From the NCBI GenBank assembly GCA_900074745.1, contig LT598462.1, positions 682,001 through 746,000 of the forward strand: DNA of 64,000 nucleotides, read 5' to 3'. The notes under the pieces were generated by a model. The model was not told where the DNA came from. It saw only the letters and a program-made list of their open reading frames with translations, and did not search any database. Source of the DNA: Lachancea mirantina (taxonomy: Eukaryota; Ascomycota; Saccharomycetes; Saccharomycetales; Saccharomycetaceae). Positions 1 through 10,672 of the stretch are shown in pieces. How positions within the stretch are numbered: position 1 is the stretch's first letter; each line of letters begins with the position of its first letter. Made by a program: the position numbers and the translations under genes.

Positions 1-1
1 G

Positions 2-1075
2 GAGCGAATCTTGCCTCTAATCGAAATAAGAAGCAAAGACAAAGGCGCCAGAGCGTTGAGGGAAGAAGTTGTGGAAAACTGTAAATCTGAAAACATTTTG
101 GCATATACAACCGTGACACAGGGATCTAGAGAGAACGGAACTTTTGATGTGGCGGATACTCTAACTATTGATACGAAGGTCAAATTCCCAAAATACTTGG
201 TGTTGGATAGAAAGACCTCGAAAAATGTCCCACCCTATGGTATAGATGAGTTTTCGGCTATTAATTCCGCAAATTTCGAGAGTGCAGGTGTTGGAGGTGC
301 TGGAACTTCTACTCGTCGTGAGAGCGCTGCTTCTGGAGTTATTGGATTCTTTGCTGGTCGAAGACCCACAGTAACTTCAAGATCGCGACAGAGCTCTATT
401 GTGCACCCCGACGTTACATCACCTAGCGAATCAAAGTTTTTTTCAAATTCGAACATGCATGTACAAACCCGCACGAAACTTAACGAACCAAAGCGGGGAC
501 TTTACCTGGACAGTGTGAATTTCGAAAATATTCACGTCAAGCACAAGCTGGAGATTATGCTCAGGATCAGTTCAGGCGGGAATGGCCAAAATCCAGAAAA
601 GCATTACGAGGTATTGATCGACACTCCAATTTTTCTTGTGTCTGACATGTGTACTAACGACAACATCGAGCTTCCTACTTACGACATGGCGACGAAGGGA
701 GAATTGCTTCCACCTTCTTTCGAAGAAGCAATATCCGTACCTGCTTCACCAATAGGGTCACCTCGAGTGTCTCCGATGGGATCGCCAAATTTGATCGCAT
801 CCTATGACCCTGAAGAGCTTAGTATACAGCAATTGTCTCTATCAAGGACTTCCTCGCAAACAGGGCCCGACAGCTTTAGCCACGAAATGCCCCCGGGTTC
901 GCGTGGGAGGAGGTACACCGTCATTGATTCATTGATTAATGAAAACCCTAATAGTCCGGCTGTCCCTGGTAGGCCAATTTTCAAGGCCGAGTTCGGCATG
1001 GAATCTACAAATATTGATGATGCCATGATAAGCGACGAAGATCCACCCCAATACCACAGTTTAAACAGGACGTAG
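2..1075 (+). CDS. ECM21: Alpha-arrestin, ECM21/CSR2 (ART2/ART8) ortholog, C-terminal part
   Basis: The frame is already open at the window edge, so this is the C-terminal end of a larger protein; the upstream part lies outside. Alpha-arrestins of this family are adaptors that bring the Rsp5 ubiquitin ligase to plasma-membrane transporters for endocytosis. Visible here are the end of an arrestin fold (roughly residues 160-220, with a conserved stretch around LEIMLRISSG) and then a Ser/Pro-rich tail. An LPTYDMA PY-like motif lies near residue 225, and a true PPxY motif (PPQY) sits seven residues before the stop. Both are expected Rsp5 WW-domain ligands. The assignment to ECM21/CSR2 rests on these features plus synteny: SFT2, RTG3 and SEA4 follow as YBL102W-YBL104C do, and NTO1 (YPR031W) follows CSR2 (YPR030W). 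It converges on SFT2 with 57 bp between the stops. Confidence 0.8.
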   Translation, partial: ERILPLIEIRSKDKGARALREEVVENCKSENILAYTTVTQGSRENGTFDVADTLTIDTKVKFPKYLVLDRKTSKNVPPYGIDEFSAINSANFESAGVGGAGTSTRRESAASGVIGFFAGRRPTVTSRSRQSSIVHPDVTSPSESKFFSNSNMHVQTRTKLNEPKRGLYLDSVNFENIHVKHKLEIMLRISSGGNGQNPEKHYEVLIDTPIFLVSDMCTNDNIELPTYDMATKGELLPPSFEEAISVPASPIGSPRVSPMGSPNLIASYDPEELSIQQLSLSRTSSQTGPDSFSHEMPPGSRGRRYTVIDSLINENPNSPAVPGRPIFKAEFGMESTNIDDAMISDEDPPQYHSLNRT

Positions 1076-1132
1076 GCTCTAATTTTTCAGCCTCGAATTC
1101 TATTTATTTAGTTTAATCAGCACGTCTGGTAC

Positions 1133-1768
1133 TTAAATGCGCAGAGCTCCTCTAGCTTGATTGATACCCACGGAACTAATCATCCTCAGGCCAGCTCCTC
1201 CGAAGGGAAAGTAACTGATGCCGTAGTAGATTACAGCTATCAGTTGTAAGACGGCGCACGGTATGGTCAACACTGTAGATTTTTGAAATGCAGCAAAATA
1301 GATGGTCAAAAAGCAGGTTGTGAAGAAAAAAATGCTAAAAGGCAGTCTCTCTTTAGAGCTCAGATGCTTCAAGTAAGCAACAGGCCCTTGGAGGACACCA
1401 AACGCGGAAACAAACAAGAGCGAGCCCATAGACCACAGAAGCCCGAACTTGCGAGGTTTAACTGCGAGAACTGGAAAAAGGAAAACGCACAGAGTGAAAC
1501 AGCCTGTGGCTCCCAAGAGGAAGCATACAAAGAGGATGAGCCGTTCCATGCGCGACAACGCGAACCAGGACGGTTCTTGGTCCTGCACCAAATCCTGTTG
1601 AGTCATGGGAAGTCTCTGGTAAACGTCCTGCGCTCTGGTGTTGATAGATTCTGCCCATGACGAAAGAAAAGTCTTGGCACCTTCGTTGAAACCTTGGGAA
1701 TTCTGAGCTCTACTTTCGTTCCAACGGTTTAAAGAGTCCCGTAGCGAATTCACTTGTTCTCCGGACAT
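1133..1768 (-). CDS. SFT2: Golgi vesicle transport protein Sft2
   Basis: 211-residue tetra-spanning membrane protein, close to the 215 residues of S. cerevisiae Sft2. A hydrophilic N-terminal half (1-72) is followed by four hydrophobic segments at about 77-103, 108-127, 143-160 and 165-188, with the family-typical FPFGG near the end. Sft2 acts in retrograde transport and fusion of endosome-derived vesicles at the late Golgi, with partial redundancy to Got1 (family knowledge). The start is the ATG complementary to 1766-1768. The promoter lies in the 2-kb gap shared with divergently transcribed RTG3, the same SFT2-RTG3 adjacency as in S. cerevisiae (YBL102W-YBL103C). Confidence 0.92.
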   Translation of the reverse strand: MSGEQVNSLRDSLNRWNESRAQNSQGFNEGAKTFLSSWAESINTRAQDVYQRLPMTQQDLVQDQEPSWFALSRMERLILFVCFLLGATGCFTLCVFLFPVLAVKPRKFGLLWSMGSLLFVSAFGVLQGPVAYLKHLSSKERLPFSIFFFTTCFLTIYFAAFQKSTVLTIPCAVLQLIAVIYYGISYFPFGGAGLRMISSVGINQARGALRI

Positions 1769-3771
1769 TACGGCTCACTTTGACTAATTCGCACACGCCA
1801 ATTCCGAATACACTCTCAAATGTACCAAAATACCGACTCAGAAGGTAGATTAGCGATGTGTCAAATTCAATTGTTCATCGATGCGGGTTTTCAATTAAAT
1901 TTAGTGATCTATCTTTAACCTAGTGGAACGTGACTATCACGTGAACGACATGTGACTTTTAACGAGAATTCACAGTCACGTAAAATCGAAGCTCATGCTG
2001 GCGTATTCAGTATCATCAATCTAAGCGAACAGGATGCTTTGCATGCTTGGATTCTGAACGCGCTTTTTTGCCTCTAATTCTTTTTGAGCATTTTTGATTT
2101 GGAAAGTTTTCAAAAAAAAATATGCTAACAAATACAGCTTTGGTTTTTTTATATCGGCACTCAGAATCTTACAAATCTTGTTACGTTACTAGTGTAAGTA
2201 TCTAGGAAATTGTTGTTCAACTTTATTGTTTTCTACTTAACAACTTTCAATATTTTATCCAAATTGTTTGATTTTCAGTTCCATATTCTTTCGCTAGAAA
2301 CCTTCTACGGACGTGTACTTCAAAAATGCAGCAATAAAGAGTAAAAGTAACAATATGGACTACGCGTGAAACTAGATTCGTCCCAAAGTCGTCGTAGCTG
2401 TGGCCGGATCAGATGAAAAGTCTGTACTGTAAATTGTCGCAATCACCACGTGACTGGGGAAAATCTCATACGCTTTCAGTGAGAATCACCTCCACTGAGC
2501 TGTGTTCATTACATATTTGTATAATGGGAACTCCTTTTATACAAGAGATTGGGTTCTTTGATAGGGCCACTACAAGAATGTCGTCCCGTGAATTATCCCA
2601 CGAGAATTACTGCTTAACGCTGCCATTGAGCATTTCGTGAACACATCAAAGCTGAATCTGGTGATCCGGCTTCACAAAAGTTTTGATGACATCTACATTA
2701 TGCTGCAAGGGAATGACAGAGGATGACCATCGATGTACTTTATAAATTGGTGAACATCACGTGACCACGATGACAGAATAAAATAAGAGAGAGTCAAGCG
2801 GGTGTAGGCCACGGATGGTCAAACAAGCCCAGAGATGGCCATGAAATCACGATTCCCGCTAATAGAATAATTAGTGACATGATACGCGGAACAACGTGAA
2901 AATGTGAGATAGCTCACCTGTTGGAAGAAACGGGCGATGCAAGAGTACAAGAATGATTTAAAAGAAAACAGTCATAGCTGCAAAGGGCGTAAGGCCGCCA
3001 TATGCTTTGAGGTATAATGGGGAGGTGTCTGTACTCATTGTCAAATATTTTCTCAATCAACGAAGCCAACCGCTGACCCAGGTAAGCCTTGATATTTTAA
3101 AGTAGCATGATATTAATTCCATACACGTACAAAGCGACTCTTCTACTCTAATCCTAAGTGGATAGATCTAAGTCTCAGTAAGAGCTACAATTCGGTCACG
3201 CACAGTCAACGCTCGAGTTTACCCAGAATCAACTGGTATTGACCGTAATTTTCATCCTACGAATACGAAAAGACTAAAGCTCTTTCACGAATAGATATAT
3301 TTACCCATGGCTTACCCACACTCCAGCGCCGGGGCCCAACTTCGGCGAATAATTCTCTGCAAGCAATTCTTTAAACTACAACGCTCATTTAAACTAGCTG
3401 AGAAATAGCCCATGGGGCAATTGGCTCCTAGGTGGGTTTCTGTCACATTCACGTTGCGCTTTCTTTCTTAGGGTCTTGTTAGGAGCACTATTGACGGGCC
3501 GGTCCTTAACTTATAAGCTCATTACATACGAAACTCAAGCAGTACCCATGTCCGTATAAACGTATCTACCTGAGTCATCGAATACATTTTTACACAAAAT
3601 CACGTGGTGTAGCTGGTCATTTCCGTGTGATGGGATACTCTTTGGATGTCTTAATCTAATCTTCAAGAACCTCCAAATTCGAAAATACCGAACATCTCGA
3701 AGTATTTAGAAGCGCAGGTCGTGGTGCATCTGAGCCTGGCCTCTTTCAGCTGTCGTTTATCTTAAGAAGAA
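1769..3771. other. 2-kb SFT2-RTG3 divergent intergenic region with four CACGTG E-boxes
   Basis: No conserved gene is recognisable here. The longest ATG-started frame (2413-2640, 75 codons, + strand) has no recognisable family and looks like chance. The region carries four CACGTG hexamers, at 1938, 2447, 2758 and 3601. Two of them sit inside GTCAC-containing contexts (the 2758 site reads GGTCACGTGATG on the minus strand), which resembles the R-box GGTCAC bound by Rtg1-Rtg3. The gap is unusually long for this compact genome. I see no tRNA B-box in it. Confidence 0.6.
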
Positions 3772-5022
3772 ATGACATATGAGCAAGAAGATCAGGATTT
3801 TATAGCGGAACTTCTCGGGCCAGGGGGCTTTTATGGATTGACAGACTTGGCTCAGTCGCACATAGACTCGCAGGATTCGGCGCCGCCACTCGATGCCATG
3901 TCTTACTCCAGAGCGAGGCCGCACGTGTATGGACATCTGCCAGACTCTACTAGGGATTATGATGAAGAAACTAGTAAGAACCACAACGACTATCGCAGCG
4001 CGATGGCTAACGCCAGCGCGCACGAAAATGCGACGTTGATAGATGAGTTTTTGGCTCCTAATGCGACGGTTGGAGCTCAATTAAACCGTGGTAGCATCGC
4101 TGGTGTCGCACCCGGTGAGTTGTCGAACGATGTTCAAGAAACTGGACTTTTTCAAGACGCAGGTAACGACGAGTTTGCCAATTTGACGGACGAATTTGCG
4201 TCGTCACTTGGCTCCAGTATTTACCGAAATGACCTAGCGTCCCCATCGTCGTCATTTGGGTACCATCCGCAACAACTGGAGTCCCTAGACACTTCGCATC
4301 TGCAGCAATATCTGTCTACGAGTCTGAGGTCTCCATCCAACAGTTTCCGGTCCGGTAACTACCTTTCGAGCTCACTCCGCGGGCAATTAAACCCACGACA
4401 ATCCTCTGTGAGCAGCGTTGGAGGGGGAACGCCGGTAGATTCTGTCTTGGCTGGAAGTAATGGTTTGACACAGGAAGAAAAGCTCAGGCGACGTCGCGAG
4501 TTTCATAACGCAGTGGAAAGAAGGCGGCGTGAACTTATCAAGCAGAAAATCAAAGAGTTGGGCAAACTCATACCTCCTAGCCTGTTGAATTTTGATGACC
4601 AAGGCCGTGAAGTCAAAGCCAACAAGGGTGTCATTTTGACCCGCTCTTTGGACTATTTGGACTATTTAATGCAAGTGCTAGAGGTACAGGACCGCAAGAA
4701 GAAACAATTGCTGAAAAAGATTCAGGATTTGGAAGCGTTGAAGAAATCCACATCGGCTAAAAGAGTCGCTGCTGTTTCGGGTGCACGAAGCGACCCAAGA
4801 GTCAAAATAGAAGCGAGTAATTCACCGGAACAGATTATTGACACTCGGATAATTCCTTTTACCGGGGAAAGCTCAGCCACGCCTTCAACGGTGCACGATG
4901 ATCTCCAACAATTTCTCTCTGGTGATCTCATAGAAGCAGAGGATAATGCAAAATTGATGTTTGGCGATACCAGTCGCACCGTGGGAACAGCTGCAGACTA
5001 TTTGCTAGACTTTGAAAGATAG
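3772..5022 (+). CDS. RTG3: Retrograde-response bHLH transcription factor Rtg3
   Basis: 416 residues (S. cerevisiae Rtg3: 486). The basic helix-loop-helix lies at about residues 235-305: a basic region with HNAVERRRREL, a loop containing PPSLLNF, and a second helix with NKGVILTRSLDYLDYLM, followed by a leucine-zipper-like extension. The N-terminal half is acidic and Ser-rich, consistent with activation and phospho-regulated regions. Rtg3 pairs with Rtg1 and enters the nucleus when mitochondrial function or glutamine status falls, switching on TCA-cycle genes for glutamate supply (family knowledge). The upstream region holds several CACGTG/GTCAC elements, so autoregulation is possible but unproven. 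It sits between divergent SFT2 and co-directional NTO1. Confidence 0.93.
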   Translation: MTYEQEDQDFIAELLGPGGFYGLTDLAQSHIDSQDSAPPLDAMSYSRARPHVYGHLPDSTRDYDEETSKNHNDYRSAMANASAHENATLIDEFLAPNATVGAQLNRGSIAGVAPGELSNDVQETGLFQDAGNDEFANLTDEFASSLGSSIYRNDLASPSSSFGYHPQQLESLDTSHLQQYLSTSLRSPSNSFRSGNYLSSSLRGQLNPRQSSVSSVGGGTPVDSVLAGSNGLTQEEKLRRRREFHNAVERRRRELIKQKIKELGKLIPPSLLNFDDQGREVKANKGVILTRSLDYLDYLMQVLEVQDRKKKQLLKKIQDLEALKKSTSAKRVAAVSGARSDPRVKIEASNSPEQIIDTRIIPFTGESSATPSTVHDDLQQFLSGDLIEAEDNAKLMFGDTSRTVGTAADYLLDFER

Positions 5023-5247
5023 ACACCAACTTCTCGGATGGGAGTTAGCTTCCTATTCGGTACAACTGGTTTACGTCAACTTTAGTCCCACAAAGCTCAA
5101 AATTCGACCAGGAATGGACCTGGATTCACGGAAACCACGGTGAGGACAATGCCCCGTAGGCCACCCTATCATCGGTTCATACACCCTTTATCATCGAACT
5201 TGGCTCATCGCGTGCTGTGAGGAAACCACGTGAAGGCCTCGGTATTG

Positions 5248-7515
5248 ATGTCACTATACACGAACATATTCCAAGTTATTGTAAGTTGGAAACTTGTAGA
5301 TTCATCAACGATGATCATCGTGAACAGATCAGAATATCAGGAAGGTAAGATATTACGCGAGCATTCCATGTATCCCAAGGTATCTCCTAGTGTCAGAGAT
5401 GATGGTCCAAAGCTCAGAGAAGAGAAACACTACCGGGAGTTCTACCCTGACTTGGATCAACAAGCTCTCATACCTCTGTTAACGGACACTGCTGCAATCA
5501 TATCGGTCCCCGAAGATAATGAAGCACCAATGAAGCAATTAATAATTAATGACAGAATAACTACGGAACCAATTTCGTTACCAGAAGCGAAGGTAAGGTA
5601 TAAGAAATGTAAAGTCAGCATATCGGAATTGGGCAATGGCCGAAAGACACCGAAACAGTATATAAAGTATGGATTTGGGCGGCTTGTCAACGAAGAGAAA
5701 TTTGTTGAAAACAGAACGCCTTATTTTAAGAAAAGCGATGGGTTTCAAGGTGAGAAAGGTAATCCTTTTGGCAATTTCTCTCGCAATCAGTCCAACTTCC
5801 AGGTGGAGTACGATATGGATGAACAAGATGAACTTTACTTACGACATCTCAACAACTCACGAATTGCGCACACGGGCAAAAGTTTGATGACCCAGGAGTT
5901 ATTTGAGATTGTTATGACACTCCTTGAAAACGAGTGGTTTAGTTTAGAGAAGAAAATACCTCTCCACACCACTCACAACACGGCCGTTTCAACGAACGAA
6001 TCAAGAGTAGCTTGGGATAATTTCGATGCTTACGGCTCGGATGACGGCACTGGTTATTTGATTGACCAACCCTGTGCAGTTTGTGGGAGAACTGAGTGTG
6101 ATAATTCCAATGCCATAGTTTTCTGTGATGGCTGCGATGTCGCGGTGCACCAAGAATGCTACGGAGTCGTCTTTATTCCTGAGGGTCAATGGCTCTGTCG
6201 AAGATGTATGATCTCTAGAAATAGAAAGATAAATTGTTTGTTCTGTCCTAGTCACACAGGAGCATTCAAACAAACAGACACAGGGTCGTGGGGACACGTC
6301 TTGTGCGGTATTTGGATTCCAGAGCTTTTCTTTGTTAACGCACATTATATGGAGCCAATTGAGGGGATTGATCAGATACCTAAAAGCAGGTGGAAGCTTG
6401 TTTGTTATATTTGTCGCCAGAGGATCGGAGCCTGCATTCAATGTTCCAACAAGAACTGTTTTACAGCTTACCATGTAACATGTGCAAGACGAGTCGGATT
6501 GTGTATGGATTTTGGAGGTTGTACAATGCTCGAGGCCGCTTCAAATATGCTGCCTCCAGGGGTGAAATTGCAAAGTTTCTGCGATAAGCACTCTCCTCTT
6601 GGCTGGGACGATTGCAGAGAAAGGATACATAAAGCAAGACAGTATTTTGAGCGCCTTAACGGGTCCGAAACGCCGGGACATAATTCGAACAAGAATCAGG
6701 CACAAGGTACTTCAGATACCAGGTGGAAGACCACCCGGGGGACTCCAATAGCGCCTCGATACTTCAGTTCAATTGTTCAAAATGTACTCAAAATGTTTGA
6801 AGTGACCAATGCTGAGAAACTTGCCATCGACTTCTGCAAATACTGGTCTATGAAGAGAGAACTAAAGAGAGGAGCTCCTCTGATTAGAAAATTTGATCCC
6901 AACTCATTCAATACTTTCAATACCAAGGAGCTGGAGGAGAGAGTGAAGTTTGCCGAAGTGCTGGCAACGGACCTTGCAAAGTTGCAAAGCCTAGCCTCGT
7001 TACTGGTAAAACGCCAGGCAAGTGCTCAGAAACGCAATTCTGCCGATGCGCTTTGTAAACGGATAGCGCTTTCACCTTCCCATTATCTTGTTCAGAAATT
7101 TGTGGGCCAAAATATCATCCGAAGCAAATCTTTTGGTCATTTAACCAGAGATGCTAAGACCTCCGACAAGTTAAAAGGCCTTATTGCCAAGATTGATGGC
7201 GACAAAGGCATGAGTATGGAAATACTTAAACAATCCGTCACAGAAGTAATAGACTCCATTGAAAACGATGCATCCGTTTCTCGAATTACAAAACTCGAAT
7301 CTAAGAAATTGGCCGACGAATTTTCAGCGCACATAGCTCGAATTGAAGGCATCGACGTGGAAAAGCGTCTTCCAGAGGACTTCCTCATTGAAAATGGGGA
7401 GATCGATCTGATTCCGTGGGTTGGGAAAGAGCTTTTAAAAGAGGAACAATTGAGCGACGTCGAGGAACTTTCCATCGGCGACAACAGAAAACTGAATAAC
7501 TTTATGCGAAGGTGA
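5248..7515 (+). CDS. NTO1: NuA3 histone acetyltransferase subunit Nto1 (BRPF-like PHD protein)
   Basis: About 755 residues from the first in-frame ATG, against 748 in S. cerevisiae. An EPL1-type N-terminal motif (around KHYREFYPDLDQ) precedes a PHD finger (CAVCGRTEC ... CDGCDVAVHQECYG), a zinc knuckle and an extended PHD ending near MDFGG, roughly residues 276-420. This PHD-knuckle-ePHD block is the hallmark of BRPF/Nto1 scaffolds. Nto1 holds Sas3, Yng1 and Eaf6 together and reads methylated H3 (family knowledge). The start is uncertain: in-frame ATGs lie at 5248, 5311 and 5368, and the residues before 5368 do not look conserved. The gene follows RTG3 by 225 bp. In S. cerevisiae it is YPR031W next to CSR2, so the ancestral cluster is intact here. 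Confidence 0.9.
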   Translation: MSLYTNIFQVIVSWKLVDSSTMIIVNRSEYQEGKILREHSMYPKVSPSVRDDGPKLREEKHYREFYPDLDQQALIPLLTDTAAIISVPEDNEAPMKQLIINDRITTEPISLPEAKVRYKKCKVSISELGNGRKTPKQYIKYGFGRLVNEEKFVENRTPYFKKSDGFQGEKGNPFGNFSRNQSNFQVEYDMDEQDELYLRHLNNSRIAHTGKSLMTQELFEIVMTLLENEWFSLEKKIPLHTTHNTAVSTNESRVAWDNFDAYGSDDGTGYLIDQPCAVCGRTECDNSNAIVFCDGCDVAVHQECYGVVFIPEGQWLCRRCMISRNRKINCLFCPSHTGAFKQTDTGSWGHVLCGIWIPELFFVNAHYMEPIEGIDQIPKSRWKLVCYICRQRIGACIQCSNKNCFTAYHVTCARRVGLCMDFGGCTMLEAASNMLPPGVKLQSFCDKHSPLGWDDCRERIHKARQYFERLNGSETPGHNSNKNQAQGTSDTRWKTTRGTPIAPRYFSSIVQNVLKMFEVTNAEKLAIDFCKYWSMKRELKRGAPLIRKFDPNSFNTFNTKELEERVKFAEVLATDLAKLQSLASLLVKRQASAQKRNSADALCKRIALSPSHYLVQKFVGQNIIRSKSFGHLTRDAKTSDKLKGLIAKIDGDKGMSMEILKQSVTEVIDSIENDASVSRITKLESKKLADEFSAHIARIEGIDVEKRLPEDFLIENGEIDLIPWVGKELLKEEQLSDVEELSIGDNRKLNNFMRR

Positions 7516-7746
7516 ACAAGTTTGTGGTGATGATACTACGATCACGGGACCCTATAACTCCCAATGCTTCAACATCTGCTGGCGACATCCGGTGTCGTCG
7601 ATGTCGATTTATCACTTAAGCATTAGAGACGAACTGGTTGATTTTTCACTTTATTAGCATACTGCTAATCACAATAAAGAATCTTCAGTCAAAAACACCT
7701 TTTGATCCCTGCATTGGCTCTGATAGAGTCTTGAGACGACGATCTA

Positions 7747-10638
7747 ATGGGTCTCATCAAGAAGGTTCTTAATTGGTCTCAAGATGGTCTTTATGACTAC
7801 ATATCTGTGAATCCAACCCGGGAAGAAGTAGCTCATTACAAGGTTGATCCAGAAAATGAAAGCGACGACTCGATTATCAAGCTCAAAACAGTCAAGAACT
7901 TCGAAAATATCACTTGCTTGGACTATTCGGATGTGGACCCAGGTTTTGTTGGTGTAGGCGAAAAAAACGGAACAATTGGACTTTTCAATATCATGCAAGA
8001 CGCTGCGGCGACCGGTGATAGCGGTTCTCATTTGAAAGTAAGGGCCAAACAGCAAAGAGCAGTCAATAGCATAGGCATTAGTACGAATGGCCTTATTGCA
8101 GCGGGTTTTGAGAGAAACAAGTATGATCCATCCCTTCAGATTTGGGACGTAAGCTATCAAAGTACTTCTTCCAACGTTATTAATCCAGCTTTTTCTTACT
8201 GTTCGAATGAAACCATTGTATCTGTCTCTTTTTTGGATGAGACAACAATTATTGCTGGCAGCACGAAACTTTTAAGGGAAATTGATCTTAGGTCACCAAC
8301 ACCTGTCTTTCAGCATCCAACGAGATTGTGCTACGATGTAAAAATAAACCCTTTCAATTTATGGGAGTTTGCGACATATGCGGATGATGGGACTTTAGCC
8401 ATCTGGGATAGACGGAGACTAGTATCAGATGGGGGATCAAGGGAGTTCCTAGAAGCTCAGCCATTGCTAAAATTCGATAAACTTATGGGCAATGGTGCAG
8501 CGTCAAGAAAATACACCAATTCTTGCTTTCGTTGGTCTGCACTACAAAATGGTGAATTCTCAACACTGCATAGTGGCCAGCTCGTAAGAAGGTGGAGGTT
8601 AGGAAGAGTTCCTGAGGTACCCATTGCAGACACCGACCACTCCCAAGAACAAAACAACACATTGTTTGTTTCCACTGTCCGTGACATAAATACCACTTTT
8701 GATCGTGTTGCCACGTTTGATTACGTACCGCGACTTGAAGGTGTGACTAGTTATATTTGCATGAGACAATCCGGCACTCTTTTCCGGATGTCTCTGGATG
8801 AAGGCGTCTCGATCTCGAAATTCAATTGCGGTAACGATTTACTCATTTCAGTAGGCGACCAGCCAGGATTAGAAGAGTTCAATGTTGGCCACGCCAACGA
8901 GGTTGTAGAATCAGATGCTCTGCTAACTACAGCGAAAAATCTGTCAATCGACGACATGGATAATTCTTCTGAGATTGCATACTTGGAGTCTACCGAAAGT
9001 GAGAACCTCTCTACCAGCCACCAGGCCCTCGATAATGACACCTCTGATGTTCAAGTTGAATCTAGCGTGGTCCTTAAACCGGAGCAACTTTTAGATAATG
9101 ATATTAGCATGTTGATGAGGCGACGCGCGCTTTTATCTTATGGGCTTGATCCGATGGGGACCGTTGAGCTCATTGACAAATTAAAATCGCTTCAAAACAA
9201 CTCCTACATCCGCAATACGTGGAGATGGCTTTCTATCGCAAAGGCTTCCGTTGACGATGGAACGATGGTCTCTGGTGAGCTGGATCTGGGTTATGAAGGA
9301 ATTTTGGGTATTTGGAATGGACTTGATGGACTCTCTAAGCAAGACAGATATCAAAAAGACACTATTTTAACTGAGAAACAACTCGATAGAGAACTCGAAA
9401 AAATTATACGCTTGCGAGGCAGATCGAAATCGCAGCAGGGACTCACTTCTAAAATGCGGGTTCTTCTAGAGTCAAAAAAACCCACGCAGCGGAAGCTCTG
9501 TATGATAATATCTGGGTGGGACCTTACCCCGGCAGACTACGAAGAAAAGTATCAAAAATTAATTAAATTGGGCCAATACGAAAAGGCGGCAGGATGGGCA
9601 GTTTTCTTCGGTGATGTTACGAAAGCCATCGATATTTTAGCATCTGCCAAGAAAGAGCGTTTGCGGCTCATTGCGACCGCAATTGCGGGATATGCTGCTT
9701 ATAAGAACCAACCCGGCAACAATGCTTGGCGCGATCAATGCAGAAGGATGTCCTCTGATCTTGAGGATCCTTACTTGAGGGTAATATTTGGATTCATAGC
9801 TGACAATGACTGGTGGGACATTCTTTACGAGCCTGCAATATCTTTGCGAGAAAGGCTTGGGGTAGCTTTGAGATTTCTTAACGATCGTGATTTGACTAGG
9901 TTTTTGGAAAGGACGTCGGCATCAGTAATTGAAAAAGGTGAGCTTGAGGGCTTGATACTGACAGGCATCACTCCAAGCGGTATTGAACTTTTGCATTCGT
10001 ATGTCAACAAAACTAGCGACGTTCAAACCGCAGCGTTGATCTCAATCTTTGGTTGTCCACGGTATTTTAGGGATGAAAGGGTCGACGAATGGGTTCAGAG
10101 CTATAGAGATATGTTGAATGCGTGGGAGCTTTTTTCAGCGCGTGCGAAATTTGACGTCTTGAGAGCAAAGTTATCAAGGACGAATCGCAACGAGAGCACC
10201 GTCGAAGTGAGACCTCGCCAATTATACCTCCAATGCTTGACATGCAATAAAAATGTTAATAAGCCTATCATTGATAATGGCGCAACTAAGGTGAAAGGTT
10301 TTTCCAATGCTAAGAAATTTGGATTTACAGGTAACTCCAATTCCTCGCAACCGCGCCAGAGGTATTCGTGTCCTCACTGTGGGACACCGTTTCCCCGATG
10401 TTCCATATGCCTCCTCCCCATGGGCACGTCCGACCTACCAATCCTAATCAGTGGCCGGACCACTAGTAAAGAGGATGCTGAAGAAGAGACCGTGGAGAGG
10501 AAAAGACTGAGTATGAACGAGTGGTTCAGTTTCTGCTTGACATGCAATCATGGAATGCATGCGGGCCATGCTGAAGAATGGTTCGAGAAGCACTTGATCT
10601 GCCCCGTTCCGGGGTGTGCTTGCAGCTGTAATAGATAA
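7747..10638 (+). CDS. SEA4: SEA complex subunit Sea4 (Mios ortholog)
   Basis: 963 residues (S. cerevisiae Sea4: 1038). An N-terminal beta-propeller is indicated by WD-like blades over about residues 50-300 (for example LQIWDVSYQ and LAIWDRRRL). An alpha-solenoid follows. From about residue 830 a Cys/His-rich C-terminus has paired zinc ligands (CLTCNKNV, CPHCGTPFPRCSICLLP, CLTCNHGMHAGHAEEW, CPVPGCACSC), the RING/ZnF module of Mios-type proteins. Sea4 belongs to the SEACAT part of the vacuole-associated SEA complex (GATOR2 equivalent) that relays amino-acid status to TORC1 (family knowledge). It converges on MRPS35 with 34 bp between the stops. Confidence 0.93.
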   Translation: MGLIKKVLNWSQDGLYDYISVNPTREEVAHYKVDPENESDDSIIKLKTVKNFENITCLDYSDVDPGFVGVGEKNGTIGLFNIMQDAAATGDSGSHLKVRAKQQRAVNSIGISTNGLIAAGFERNKYDPSLQIWDVSYQSTSSNVINPAFSYCSNETIVSVSFLDETTIIAGSTKLLREIDLRSPTPVFQHPTRLCYDVKINPFNLWEFATYADDGTLAIWDRRRLVSDGGSREFLEAQPLLKFDKLMGNGAASRKYTNSCFRWSALQNGEFSTLHSGQLVRRWRLGRVPEVPIADTDHSQEQNNTLFVSTVRDINTTFDRVATFDYVPRLEGVTSYICMRQSGTLFRMSLDEGVSISKFNCGNDLLISVGDQPGLEEFNVGHANEVVESDALLTTAKNLSIDDMDNSSEIAYLESTESENLSTSHQALDNDTSDVQVESSVVLKPEQLLDNDISMLMRRRALLSYGLDPMGTVELIDKLKSLQNNSYIRNTWRWLSIAKASVDDGTMVSGELDLGYEGILGIWNGLDGLSKQDRYQKDTILTEKQLDRELEKIIRLRGRSKSQQGLTSKMRVLLESKKPTQRKLCMIISGWDLTPADYEEKYQKLIKLGQYEKAAGWAVFFGDVTKAIDILASAKKERLRLIATAIAGYAAYKNQPGNNAWRDQCRRMSSDLEDPYLRVIFGFIADNDWWDILYEPAISLRERLGVALRFLNDRDLTRFLERTSASVIEKGELEGLILTGITPSGIELLHSYVNKTSDVQTAALISIFGCPRYFRDERVDEWVQSYRDMLNAWELFSARAKFDVLRAKLSRTNRNESTVEVRPRQLYLQCLTCNKNVNKPIIDNGATKVKGFSNAKKFGFTGNSNSSQPRQRYSCPHCGTPFPRCSICLLPMGTSDLPILISGRTTSKEDAEEETVERKRLSMNEWFSFCLTCNHGMHAGHAEEWFEKHLICPVPGCACSCNR

Positions 10639-10672
10639 AAAATCAAAGTAAAGGATTGTATTTACAGGCTTT

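Noticed and set aside
2413-2640. 75-codon frame in the SFT2-RTG3 gap as a gene
   Set aside because: No recognisable family or motif, and it overlaps a CACGTG element. Too short to support without conservation or expression.
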